64,000 bases of DNA from Candidatus Gastranaerophilales bacterium (GTDB taxonomy: Bacteria > Cyanobacteriota > Vampirovibrionia > Gastranaerophilales > Gastranaerophilaceae), in assembly GCA_028693235.1 (NCBI GenBank), contig JAQUVW010000004.1, forward strand, positions 62,001 through 126,000, given 5' to 3'. Below the pieces are notes generated by a model, which was not told where the DNA came from, searched no databases, and saw nothing but the letters and a program-made list of their open reading frames with translations. A program made the position numbers and the translations under genes. Positions 35,967 to 44,741 of this stretch are shown here, piece by piece. How positions within the stretch are numbered: position 1 is the first letter of the stretch; every line of letters begins with the position of its first letter.

Positions 35967-36318
35967 GAGTGCCTTTTTTTATAGATGTTTGAAGCTTTTT
36001 ATTTATCGTACTTTTAGTACGCAGGCACGCTGTCAGATTTTGATTTGTTTGCTCTTGATTAACGTAGTTAGACGTAGGAGCCGTTTTAGAAATACCAACT
36101 TCTGTTTTTGCAAGATTATAATTAAGACGTGATTTTTTAACAGTCGGACTGTTCTGCAAAGCAGTATTAATACAATCTTTAATAGTCATAGGTGCTCTTT
36201 TTACAGTTGCTTCCTCCAAAGAAAAAGCTTGATTTACGGGCAGTAAAAAGGTTAAAGTTAAAGTCAAAGCCCAAACAGCTATTTTATATCCAAACTTCAT
36301 CCTACTTTTAGTCCCCAA
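35944..36318 (-). pseudogene. Truncated duplicate of the tolC gene
   Basis: The 124-residue frame starts with the same signal peptide and first OEP residues as the TolC homologue at 33587-35080 (identical over the start apart from one Ala/Val change, then diverging after about residue 58). From about residue 80 it has unrelated sequence and stops inside the 3' end of the pilin gene. It lacks nearly all of the barrel and helical domains, so it cannot form a channel. It is a partial gene duplication, possibly still transcribed from the copied promoter. Confidence 0.85.
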
Positions 36319-36352
36319 TTATATTTCCTATATATATAACGATTAAACCACA
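36146..36352. repeat. 207-bp direct repeat, copy 2
   Basis: Matches 34908-35114 with a single visible difference. The similarity continues weakly on both sides (for example GGGGAATATTTT downstream), which suggests an older, longer duplication whose core has been kept the same. Confidence 0.95.
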
Positions 36353-36393
36353 CCTCAAGTTCAAATAACTCATACAGATGGGGAATATTTTTA

Positions 36394-36423
36394 TTTCCAA
36401 ATAAAATGTGTTTATTGTATAAT
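36394..36423 (+). promoter_or_regulatory. Predicted promoter of the Fe-S scaffold/GGGtGRT operon
   Basis: TATAAT at 36418-36423 with TTTCCA (4 of 6 to consensus) at 36394-36399, spacer 18 bp. The start point predicted about 7 bp after the -10 box falls at the first base of the hairpin at 36429, which supports both calls. Confidence 0.45.
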
Positions 36424-36428
36424 CGTGA

Positions 36429-36479
36429 TGTCTGGAAGGATTAGCCCGACTAGCCGTTTTGAGGCATGCCTATCCGACA
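36429..36479 (+). ncRNA. Candidate structured 5' leader RNA of the Fe-S scaffold/GGGtGRT operon
   Basis: A long imperfect stem can be drawn: TGTC 36429-36432 with GACA 36476-36479, GGA 36434-36436 with TCC 36473-36475, AGG 36437-36439 with CCT 36469-36471, with single-base bulges at 36433 and 36472. An inner hairpin GCC 36453-36455 / GGC 36463-36465 closes a 7-base loop. It sits in the 5' UTR, 48 bp before the next ATG, with no T-run. I do not recognise it as a known riboswitch class; it might be a leader regulating the operon. Confidence 0.35.
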
Positions 36480-36527
36480 CATATAGATTTTATTTTAATG
36501 AAAGTTATATAGAAACAAGGAGGTCAT

Positions 36528-37229
36528 ATGGATCACATTCAATTAACAAAGGAAATCGAAGAAAAATGCTGTGTAGCTCGCGGCGTTAAAGGTGTTCCTG
36601 CTCCAATTCCTCAAGAAGGACAATGGACAAAATGTAAGGAAATTAAAGATATTTCCGGTTTAACTCACGGTTGCGGATGTTGTGCTCCACAACAAGGTAC
36701 TTGCAAATTAACCCTAAATGTTAAAGACGGTATCATCGAAGAAGCTTTAGTTGAAACCTTAGGTTGCTCAGGAATGACTCACTCTGCTGCTATGGCAGGC
36801 GAAATTCTACCCGGTAAAACAATCCTGGAAGCTTTAAATACTGACTTGGTTTGCGATGCTATAAATGTTGCTATGAGAGAATTATTCCTACAAATCGTTT
36901 ACGGCCGTACTCAAACTGCTTTCTCTGAAAACGGTTTACCAATTGGTGCCGGTCTTGAAGATTTGGGTAAAGGTCTTTGCTCTATGGCCGGTACAATCCA
37001 CTCTACAAAAGCTAAAGGCGTTAGATACCTTTCTCTTACAGAAGGCTATATCCTAGAATTAGGATTGGATAAAAATGACGAAGTTATCGGATACAAATTC
37101 GTAAACCTCGGCAAAGTTATGGATGCTATAAAAGCAGGTAAAGACCCTAAAGAAGCTTATGAAAAAAATATCGGTACTTACGGCAGATTTGCTGACGCTG
37201 TCAAAACTATTGACCCGAGAAAAGAATAA
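36528..37229 (+). CDS. Iron-sulfur cluster assembly scaffold-like protein (NifU/IscU N-like), GGGtGRT partner
   Basis: The 233-residue protein is cysteine-rich: CC near residue 14, THGCGCCAPQQGTCKL and LGCSGMTHSAAMAGEIL, the last resembling the NifU/IscU scaffold segment with its conserved Cys. Proteins of this type are found next to GGGtGRT genes in many anaerobes and are annotated as Fe-S scaffold proteins; their physiological role is not established. An ideal AAGGAGG ribosome-binding site precedes the ATG, and codon use looks optimised (many repeated preferred codons), suggesting high expression. The GGGtGRT gene follows after 57 bp. Confidence 0.8.
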   Translation: MDHIQLTKEIEEKCCVARGVKGVPAPIPQEGQWTKCKEIKDISGLTHGCGCCAPQQGTCKLTLNVKDGIIEEALVETLGCSGMTHSAAMAGEILPGKTILEALNTDLVCDAINVAMRELFLQIVYGRTQTAFSENGLPIGAGLEDLGKGLCSMAGTIHSTKAKGVRYLSLTEGYILELGLDKNDEVIGYKFVNLGKVMDAIKAGKDPKEAYEKNIGTYGRFADAVKTIDPRKE

Positions 37230-37286
37230 ATCAAGCTTACAAAACATATATACACTTAATAGTAATTAATTATAAGGAAATAAAAA

Positions 37287-38285
37287 ATGGCAAAATTTGA
37301 AGGACAAGACAGACGTGAAGCTTCTTTGGCTAAAGTCTTAGCTGAATATGGCTTCAAATCTTTAGACGAAGCTAATGAATTATGCTTATCTAAAGGTATA
37401 AACGTTGACGAAATCGTTAAAGGCATTCAACCTATTGCTTTTGATAATGCCTCTTGGGCATATACATTGGGTTGTGCCATCGCAATTAAAAAAGGTATCA
37501 AAAACGCAGCTGATGCAGCTGAAACAATCGGTATCGGCTTACAAGCATTCGCGGTACCCGGCTCTGTCGGTGACACAAGAAAAGTCGGACTTGGTCACGG
37601 AAACCTTGGTGCTATGCTTTTGAGAGAAGAAACTAAATGTTTCTGCTTCTTAGCCGGTCACGAATCATTCGCTGCAGCTGAAGGTGCTATCGGTATTGCA
37701 AGAAATGCTAACAAAGTAAGAAAAGAACCCTTAAGAGTTATCTTGAACGGTCTGGGAAAAGACGCCGCTTACGTTATCGCTAGAATCAACGGTTTTACAG
37801 CTGTTGAAACTGCTTATGATTTCAAAACAAGCGAACTCAAAATCGTTAAAGAAACTCCATTTTCTGAGGGCGAAAGAGCTAAAGTTAAATGCTACGGTGC
37901 AGATGATGTTTCTGAAGGCGTTGCTATCATGATTAAAGAAGGTGTTGACGTTTCTATAACCGGTAATTCAACTAACCCGACTCGTTTCCAACATCCTGTT
38001 GCCGGTACTTACAAAAAATGGTGCTGGGAAAACGGTAGAAAATACTTCTCAGTAGCTTCTGGTGGTGGTACAGGTAGAACTCTTCACCCAGATAACGTTG
38101 CTGCCGGTCCTGCTTCATACGGTATGACTGATACTATGGGAAGAATGCACGGCGATGCTCAATTTGCTGGTTCATCTTCTGTTCCGGCTCACGTTGAGAT
38201 GATGGGCGTTATCGGCATGGGCAACAACCCGATGGTTGGTGCTACTGTAGCTTGTGCTGTTGCTGTTCAAAAAGCTATGGCTTAA
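37287..38285 (+). CDS. GGGtGRT protein
   Basis: The 332-residue protein contains the name-giving motif in SVASGGGTGRTLHPDNV near residue 260. Other conserved-looking blocks include DNASWAYTLGCAIAIKKG, KVGLGHGNLGAMLL, FLAGHESFAAAEGAIGIA, SITGNSTNPTRFQHPVAG and IGMGNNPMVGATVA. Its family is widespread in strict anaerobes and always near an Fe-S scaffold-like gene; no reaction has been assigned as far as I know. The Gly-rich motif suggests nucleotide or phosphate binding (inference). AAGGAAAT lies before the ATG. A terminator follows. Confidence 0.88.
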   Translation: MAKFEGQDRREASLAKVLAEYGFKSLDEANELCLSKGINVDEIVKGIQPIAFDNASWAYTLGCAIAIKKGIKNAADAAETIGIGLQAFAVPGSVGDTRKVGLGHGNLGAMLLREETKCFCFLAGHESFAAAEGAIGIARNANKVRKEPLRVILNGLGKDAAYVIARINGFTAVETAYDFKTSELKIVKETPFSEGERAKVKCYGADDVSEGVAIMIKEGVDVSITGNSTNPTRFQHPVAGTYKKWCWENGRKYFSVASGGGTGRTLHPDNVAAGPASYGMTDTMGRMHGDAQFAGSSSVPAHVEMMGVIGMGNNPMVGATVACAVAVQKAMA

Positions 38286-38303
38286 CTTATAAAATTTATT
38301 CAT

Positions 38304-38335
38304 AAAAAGAGTGTGATTTCGGTCATGCTCTTTTT
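38304..38335 (+). terminator. Terminator after the GGGtGRT operon
   Basis: AAAAAGAG (38304-38311) pairs with CTCTTTTT (38328-38335), extended by TGA/TCA, with an internal mismatch and a TTTCGG loop; the T-run forms the 3' end of the stem. Confidence 0.75.
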
Positions 38336-38435
38336 GTGTATTAACTTTTTAAAATACCCGTTATAATGTATTGACCTTCTTTAATAAAAATTTTAAAATA
38401 GATATGTATTTAATTATTTGCGTTTGAGGTAGTTT

Positions 38436-39893
38436 ATGAGTATTGAAAAATTCAGCTTTAGAAAAAAAATAAATTTATTAGTAATTTCAATTGTTTGATT
38501 AGTGGCAATATTAACTTCAGTCGCAAGTGTTATTCAGATTAAAAAAGCAATAACAGATTCTGCACAAGTCAAAATTGAAGAACTCACAGAAGTTGCATAT
38601 AATATGGTGTCGTTTTATGGTGACAAGGCGAAAAATGGAGAAATGACTGTCGCTGATGCTAAAAAAGCAGCTGAACAAGCTATAGAAACTTATTCTTATG
38701 AAAATGGTAAGAATTACATATGGATAAATGACTACAACAATATAATGATATATAACCCAAAAAGACCATTCCATTCTGATTGCACTGCCACTACAGGTCC
38801 GGATGGAAAATATTTTTACAAAGATATTACGGAAATGGCAAAATCAGGTAACGGCGAATTCTATAAATATAAAGTGGTAAGAAAAATACCCGGTGGACCT
38901 GCTGAAGGTACAATTGTTGATAAAATTTCTACTGCAAAAGCTTATAAACCGTGGGGCTGGGTCATTGCTACCGGTGTATATTTAACAGAAGTCAATGAAA
39001 TGGTCAACAAAACTGTAATAATAATCCTTAGCTTAAATATACTCGTCATGCTTGGACTTATTTTAGTTACAAAATTCTTTTTTACTGATAAAGTAGTTAA
39101 AGATTTACTATCTTTATATGATGAATTAAATTCGACCTCTAATAATTTATTATCTTCTTCTAAAAATCTAATCAACTCAAGCGAAGCACTTGCTAAAGGT
39201 TCAACTGAACAAGCTGCTTCTGTTGAAGAAATTTCTGCTTCAATACAAGAAACTTCATCTATGATTGATAGAAATGACGAAAATACTTCTTTCGCAGCTA
39301 AGTTATCAAAAGAAAGCTTAGAAGGCACTAAAAAAAGCTATGAAAAAATGAATATTCTTATGGATTCAATGGAAAAAATTAATATTTCCAGTCAAGAAAT
39401 TTCAAAAATCATTAAAGTAATTGATGAAATTTCATTCCAAACTAATATTCTTGCTCTTAATGCGGCTGTTGAAGCAGCAAGGGCAGGAGAGGCAGGCAAA
39501 GGTTTTGCTGTTGTCGCTGAAGAAGTTAGAAATTTAGCACAAAGAAGTACTGAATCTTCAAAAGATACAACTGCTTTAATTGAAAATAATATAATTTTAT
39601 GCGACCAAAGTAATCAAATTGCTAAAGATGTTCACAAAGCTATTGTAGAAATTACAGATAAAACTAAAAAAGTTGACGAAATTATGCAAGAAATAACAGT
39701 TTCAACTAATGAACAAAAAATCGGTGTTGAACAAATTTCAACAGCAATAAATCAAGTCACAGGCATTCTTAACAATAATGCTGAAACAGCTAGAAATACT
39801 GCATTAATTTCTGAAGACTTGGATAATGAAGCAGAAACTCTAAACGGAGTATTATCACATCTAAATAGTATAATTAACGAACAAAATAATTAA
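38436..39893 (+). pseudogene. Methyl-accepting chemotaxis protein gene with in-frame TGA at codon 21
   Basis: A good start exists at ATG 38436 with GAGGTAG upstream (MSIEKFSFRKKINLLVISIV), but codon 21 is TGA (38496-38498). The frame then runs on without a break to 39893. Together they give a complete chemoreceptor: cytoplasmic start, TM1 broken by the stop, sCache-type sensor domain ([20 protein letters not shown] and [13 protein letters not shown]), TM2 ([20 protein letters not shown]), and an MCP signalling domain with tip [20 protein letters not shown]. No HAMP is obvious. A GTG at 38502 could start a 463-residue product lacking the start of TM1, but it has no ribosome-binding site. Nonsense mutation or sequence error are both possible. 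Confidence 0.8.
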
Positions 39894-39911
39894 CAACGAA
39901 GGATATTAAAA

Positions 39912-41249
39912 TTGAAGAAAAACTTATTGGCACTTTTTTGTGTCGGAGTAGGTCTTTCAGCTCTGTTTAGTGGGAAAGCTTTAGCTTTAAATGAAATAAC
40001 CCTTCCAATAGATACGACCACAGACTCTATTCATTCCTACCAACCTGCATCTATTACACAAACTCAGGAAAATTACAAACAAAATTTATTTGAAAACGAT
40101 GCATATTCTACCACTTATCAAATAGCTCAAGCTTTAACTCCAGGTGTCAAAATTGACCTTGGTGTACAAAAAAATGAAGCAAATATTGAAAATTCAGATG
40201 CAAATTATTCGACTATAATTGATGAAAATGGCAAACCCACCTTTGTCCAAAGAATTTCTATTGAAGAAAACAGACCAAAGCCATTACAAATATTCAATAA
40301 AGATGGTTATCAGTTTGAAGGGGGACCAATCAAAAGTTTCAAAATGGGGCTTTTATATGTTGGAGGCGAAACTCTCACTTATCCTTGGGAAGGCTCAAGG
40401 ATTGGCAACAACTGGAATAACACGGTAGGTGAAATTTCTACCATTACTAAATTTAAAGATAACAAAACGACTTTGAGATTTTCTTATAATTTGTTAAAAT
40501 TTGTCAAGGGACACGAAAACAGATTTATGGAAAAAGTTTCCGAAATGGGGCTTGTCTACGAATTTAATAAACACAATCAAGTGCATTTGGGACAAACTTG
40601 GCGTTTACCGATTGGTGTTGACGGATATGTATCTACCTTCAACCAAGATTTGCCGACTCGTTCTCAAATCGGTAGAACTTTTGGTAATACGAGATCCTTT
40701 GGTATCAGAAATGTCGGTAATTACAAATATATGGATTACGATATAGGGTTATATGACAGCACTCGCTATTGGGAAAATCTTACTAACGGTGTAGATTTTA
40801 CAAGTTGGTTGACATTAAAGCCTTTGGCAAATTTAGATGCTGAAAAATTCGGAAAACTCACAATGGGAACCGGCATTTCAACTGGTAAAAATGATGTTTC
40901 ATATTCTGTTTATGGGGCTTATATAGGCTATGACTATAAAAATTTTCATAATAAATTTGAATATTCCCACGCAGACGGATTTAACGCCGGTGCTCAAGGA
41001 AGAAACGAGTGTGAAGGTTTTTACGACACTATAATTTATGATATAAATAAAAAACTTCAAGTAATCGGAAGATATGATGTCTTCAATCCTAATTTGCAAG
41101 CAACTACTCATCTAATAACAGAATGTACCGGTGGACTTGCATACAAAATAAGTAATAGCTTTAAAATACTTGCAGCCTATACGTATCGCAATGTCGACAA
41201 TGGGGAACATTCAAATATGATTTCCATTCAAACAAGGGTTAAAATTTAG
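39912..41249 (+). CDS. Putative outer-membrane beta-barrel protein
   Basis: Start is TTG at 39912 with GAAGGA upstream. The 445-residue protein has a signal peptide (LALFCVGVGLSALFSGKALA). After it comes a region of alternating hydrophobic/polar strands with many aromatic residues (KFGKLTMGTGISTG, FKILAAYTYRNV) and a C-terminal NMISIQTRVKI ending in alternating residues, as expected for a beta-barrel. I recognise no specific porin family. It lies 18 bp after the broken chemoreceptor gene and may share its transcript. Confidence 0.55.
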   Translation: MKKNLLALFCVGVGLSALFSGKALALNEITLPIDTTTDSIHSYQPASITQTQENYKQNLFENDAYSTTYQIAQALTPGVKIDLGVQKNEANIENSDANYSTIIDENGKPTFVQRISIEENRPKPLQIFNKDGYQFEGGPIKSFKMGLLYVGGETLTYPWEGSRIGNNWNNTVGEISTITKFKDNKTTLRFSYNLLKFVKGHENRFMEKVSEMGLVYEFNKHNQVHLGQTWRLPIGVDGYVSTFNQDLPTRSQIGRTFGNTRSFGIRNVGNYKYMDYDIGLYDSTRYWENLTNGVDFTSWLTLKPLANLDAEKFGKLTMGTGISTGKNDVSYSVYGAYIGYDYKNFHNKFEYSHADGFNAGAQGRNECEGFYDTIIYDINKKLQVIGRYDVFNPNLQATTHLITECTGGLAYKISNSFKILAAYTYRNVDNGEHSNMISIQTRVKI

Positions 41250-41281
41250 TTACTACAATATATTAATGTTTACACTTTTCA

Positions 41282-41310
41282 AATCAGTTTTTATTTTACA
41301 AAAGCTGATT
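41282..41310 (+). terminator. Possible terminator after the beta-barrel gene
   Basis: AATCAGTTTT and AAAAGCTGATT can pair around an 8-base loop with one bulged G. No clean T-run follows, so termination is uncertain. Confidence 0.35.
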
Positions 41311-41356
41311 AGTATTGTATTTTTATAATTATGGCATACCATAAAATAGGAGTCGA

Positions 41357-41989
41357 ATGAAAACTATATTTTGTTACGGTGATTCAAATACATATGGCTA
41401 TAAAGCTGATGACCATACCAGATTTGACAAAAATACTCGTTGGACAGGTGTTTTAACAAACCTTTTGAAAAATAAATGTAATATTGTAGAAGAAGGTTGC
41501 AACAATAGAACAGCGTTTGTAAAATCATATGATGGCTTAAAACAATCCGGATTGGAATATCTTGATTCTTGCTTACCTAATTGCCCGATTGATTATTTTA
41601 TCTTTGCATTGGGGGCAAACGATTTGCAATACGTCTACAAGCTTGAACCAAAAGATATTGAAGCTGGACTTATCAAATTTATAAAAAAATTAAAATCATA
41701 TAAACATATATCCAATATAATAGTTATCGAACCGCCAGAGCTTAATCAGGATATTAAAAAAGGCTTTTTTAGTTTTCAGTTTAATGATTACTCGATAAAT
41801 CTTTCAAAATGTGTGCATCAAATATATTCCAAAGTGGCAGATTCTGAAAATGTAGAGTTAATAACATTCGGAAAAGACATCAAAACTGCAGTTGAAGACA
41901 ATTTGCATTATACAAAAGAGGCTCATTCTCTTATCGGGCATTTGATTTTTGAGAAAATTAAAAATAAAATACTCACTTTTGATATTTAG
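41357..41989 (+). CDS. SGNH/GDSL-type hydrolase
   Basis: The 210-residue protein has the four SGNH blocks: IFCYGDSNTYGY (catalytic Ser in GDSN), EEGCNNRTAF (Gly), FALGANDLQ (Asn) and DNLHYTKEAH (Asp/His pair, D-x2-H spacing). Such enzymes remove acyl groups from lipids, sugars or polysaccharides. The first block (GDSNTYGY) is closest to the acetylxylan/aryl-esterase SGNH subgroup. No signal peptide is present, so it should act in the cytoplasm. GGAGTC lies before the ATG. The TolC-like gene follows after 17 bp. Confidence 0.85.
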   Translation: MKTIFCYGDSNTYGYKADDHTRFDKNTRWTGVLTNLLKNKCNIVEEGCNNRTAFVKSYDGLKQSGLEYLDSCLPNCPIDYFIFALGANDLQYVYKLEPKDIEAGLIKFIKKLKSYKHISNIIVIEPPELNQDIKKGFFSFQFNDYSINLSKCVHQIYSKVADSENVELITFGKDIKTAVEDNLHYTKEAHSLIGHLIFEKIKNKILTFDI

Positions 41990-42006
41990 ACTATAATGGT
42001 TTTGTT

Positions 42007-43548
42007 ATGAAAAAATATAAATACAAAAAGATATTTTCACTATTTTTAATTGTTTTATGTTTTGCTTTATATAGCTCAAAAGTTTCAGCCATTGAAGCAC
42101 CTCACCACTGCTGTTGCGAAACGGAACATCACCATCAACAACCGGTGATAAAAGATGGTGCAATCTTATCCATTACAGACTGTATTGCCGTCGGAATAAG
42201 CAACAGCCCGATAATCAAAGAATATGAGCACAAGTATGAGCTTGCAAAAAGTAATGTTGGAACAGCTAAATCAGAATATTTTCCTACTCTTGGGCTAAGT
42301 GCTAATATTGGTCAAATTTATAACTCTGACCATGAGGATTTTTATCACAATTATAAAGAATATCCTAACTTTAACGTAATGCTAAATAAAATGATTTGGG
42401 ATTTTGGAAAAACTACCGCCAATATCAGAATGGAAGAATTTTTAAAAATTGCAGCACAATATGAATTTGAAGACTCTGTTTGCTCCACTGTTTTCGACAT
42501 CAAAGATAAATATTATGCCACTTTAAGAGCAAAGGCTATTTTCGCTGCTGCTCAACAAAATTACAAAATTGAAGCTCAAACAACAAAAGAGATGGAAAAT
42601 TTGGTTTTATCTAAAAAAAAGAATAAAGTCGATTTTTTAAACTCTCAAATTCAACAATCTCAAGCAAAAATCCAAATGCTTGATGCTGAAGATGATTATG
42701 CAAATGCAAAAGAAAATCTCAATAATGCAATGTTCCTTGATAATGCTCCTAATTATGAAATTTACGAAACTCAAACCTTTCAATATTTTACAGAAAAATC
42801 ACCTTATATAAATATTTCTAACAAAAAAAATGCCACTATAAAAAAAGATGAAACTATATTCGAACATCCTCATTTTACATATTCTGAAGCAACATCTCTT
42901 GCGTACAAAAACAGCCCTGATTTAAAAGTTCTCGTTGCTGTAAAAAACGCAATGGAACAATCGTTGTTGTTTGTAAAACGCTCATATTACCCTGAAATTG
43001 GAGGAAGAATTGGTTATGATATTTTGAACACAAATCAATATTATAATAACGATTTGGCTATTGGGGTTAATGTTTCCTCATCATTAAATCTTATGAAACA
43101 AAAATACGATATAAAAAGTGCAAATCAAGAACTAAATATAGCACAAGATACCATTAACAAGTTCAAAAAAGATTTATATTATAGAGTGCGAAGAGCTTTA
43201 AATACAGTCAATGAAACCCAATCTTTAATCCCGATTGCAAAAGAACAAAACAAAATTGCAGAAAACAATTTGACTCTCACAAAAAATAATTATACCTTAG
43301 GCTCTATGAACCAATTAGACGTTCAAGATGCCATAAAAAGCTATCATCAATCCTTGCTAAACGTGATAAATTCGCAATACCGCTATAACATAGCTCTAAT
43401 CAATCTTGAGATGTCTATGCATTACCATTTAATCGATTACCACGAAAAATCCGAGCACGCTATCGAATACCACGAAGATAATCCATCTGATACTTTAAGC
43501 AAAATGATTACTTGCAAGAAAAAACACAAACAAGAAAGTAAGCTTTAA
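42007..43548 (+). CDS. TolC family outer-membrane channel with His/Cys-rich N terminus
   Basis: The 513-residue protein has a signal peptide (about residues 1-28), then an unusual metal-binding-like cluster HHCCCETEHHH (residues 33-43). Two OEP domains follow: LSITDCIAVGISNSPIIKEY, WDFGKTTANIRMEEF, and FTYSEATSLAYKNSPDLKV. Its C-terminal tail is also rich in His (HYHLIDYHEKSEHAIEYHED). It is only distantly similar to the TolC homologue at 33.6-35.1 kb. No pump or adaptor gene is next to it, so its partner is elsewhere. The His/Cys clusters suggest contact with metal ions, as in CusC-type efflux, but this is inference. Confidence 0.82.
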   Translation: MKKYKYKKIFSLFLIVLCFALYSSKVSAIEAPHHCCCETEHHHQQPVIKDGAILSITDCIAVGISNSPIIKEYEHKYELAKSNVGTAKSEYFPTLGLSANIGQIYNSDHEDFYHNYKEYPNFNVMLNKMIWDFGKTTANIRMEEFLKIAAQYEFEDSVCSTVFDIKDKYYATLRAKAIFAAAQQNYKIEAQTTKEMENLVLSKKKNKVDFLNSQIQQSQAKIQMLDAEDDYANAKENLNNAMFLDNAPNYEIYETQTFQYFTEKSPYINISNKKNATIKKDETIFEHPHFTYSEATSLAYKNSPDLKVLVAVKNAMEQSLLFVKRSYYPEIGGRIGYDILNTNQYYNNDLAIGVNVSSSLNLMKQKYDIKSANQELNIAQDTINKFKKDLYYRVRRALNTVNETQSLIPIAKEQNKIAENNLTLTKNNYTLGSMNQLDVQDAIKSYHQSLLNVINSQYRYNIALINLEMSMHYHLIDYHEKSEHAIEYHEDNPSDTLSKMITCKKKHKQESKL

Positions 43549-44741
43549 AGAGTTGCGGTTTCTTTTTCAGCTTTATTTTCTTCTCTAAGTTTTGTCACAA
43601 ACTTTTGCAATTTTTCCATAGCTATTTTTAATGTTTCTAATGAATAAGCATAAGATATTCTTAAATAGCCTTCTCCTGAATTCCCAAAAGCGGTTCCGGG
43701 GATTGTTGCGACTTTTTCTTCTTGCAAAAATCGTGTCGCAAATTCTTCACTGGATAGTCCAAATTCTTTTATACACGGAAACACGTAAAAAGCACCGTAT
43801 GGCTCAAAACAATCTAAATCCATCTCTTTAAATTTATGCATCAAAAAACGTCGTCTTTGATTATAAGATTGTTTCATCTCTTTCACGTCATCGTCACCGT
43901 GTTTTAATGCCTCAATAGCAGCATATTGACTTGTCGTAGGTGCACACATAATAGCAAATTGGTGAATTTTTGTCATTTGCTCAATTAGAATTTTTGGAGC
44001 ACAAGCATAGCCTAAACGCCACCCGGTCATTGCGTATGCTTTTGAAAAACCGTTTATTAAAATCGTACGCTCTTTCATTCCGGGGAGCGATGCAATAGAT
44101 GTGTGTTCACCTTTATAAGTAAGTGCCCCATATATTTCATCAGACATTACCCATATATCATTTTCTATTACAATTTTTGCAATAGCTTCTAAATCTGATT
44201 TTTCCATAATAGAACCTGTCGGATTATTCGGAAAAGGTAATACCAAAATTTTTGTTTTATCAGTAATCGCATCAAGTAGTTCTTGAGGTGTTAATCTAAA
44301 ATCATTTTCTGCTTTCAAGTCGATAATAACAGGCTTCGCACCTGCTAATACAGCACAAGGTTCGTAAGAAACATAGCTGGGTTGAGGAATTATAACTTCA
44401 TCTCCTGAGTTAATCATAGCTCTGAAACCGATATCAATAGCTTCTGAACCACCTACTGTAACCAAAACTTCATGTTCAAAATCATAACTGATTCCTTGTG
44501 TTCTTTTGGTAAAATTGGCAATTTCTTGTTTTAAATCTTTTAAACCGGAATTCGAGGTATAAAAAGTACGTCCACGTTCTAAAGAATAAATACCTTCATC
44601 TCTTATATGCCAAGGGGTATCAAAATCAGGCTCTCCAACACCAAGAGAAATTGCGTCTTGCATTTCATGAACTATATCAAAAAATTTTCTTATACCTGAC
44701 GGTTTTATATTTATAACACTTTTTGAAAGAGGGTTTTTCAT
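43545..44741 (-). CDS. PLP-dependent class I aminotransferase (AlaT/YugH-like)
   Basis: The 398-residue protein is a fold type I aminotransferase. Substrate/PLP blocks are SLGVGEPDFDTPWHIRDE, VGGSEAIDIGFRAM, PFPNNPTGSIME, SDEIYGAL and INGFSKAYAMTGWRLGYAC, where the Lys after Ser forms the Schiff base. It resembles the B. subtilis YugH/AlaT group (alanine transaminase), and an Lrp-type regulator gene sits directly upstream with a 4-bp overlap, exactly as alaR-alaT there. Aspartate or aromatic specificity cannot be excluded. Its stop overlaps the convergent TolC-like gene by 4 bp. Confidence 0.85.
   Translation of the reverse strand: MKNPLSKSVINIKPSGIRKFFDIVHEMQDAISLGVGEPDFDTPWHIRDEGIYSLERGRTFYTSNSGLKDLKQEIANFTKRTQGISYDFEHEVLVTVGGSEAIDIGFRAMINSGDEVIIPQPSYVSYEPCAVLAGAKPVIIDLKAENDFRLTPQELLDAITDKTKILVLPFPNNPTGSIMEKSDLEAIAKIVIENDIWVMSDEIYGALTYKGEHTSIASLPGMKERTILINGFSKAYAMTGWRLGYACAPKILIEQMTKIHQFAIMCAPTTSQYAAIEALKHGDDDVKEMKQSYNQRRRFLMHKFKEMDLDCFEPYGAFYVFPCIKEFGLSSEEFATRFLQEEKVATIPGTAFGNSGEGYLRISYAYSLETLKIAMEKLQKFVTKLREENKAEKETATL

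Noticed and set aside
38436-39893. TGA recoded as an amino acid (alternative genetic code)
   Set aside because: TGA terminates other genes normally (for example 52411-52413), and no other long frame in the window contains an in-frame TGA.
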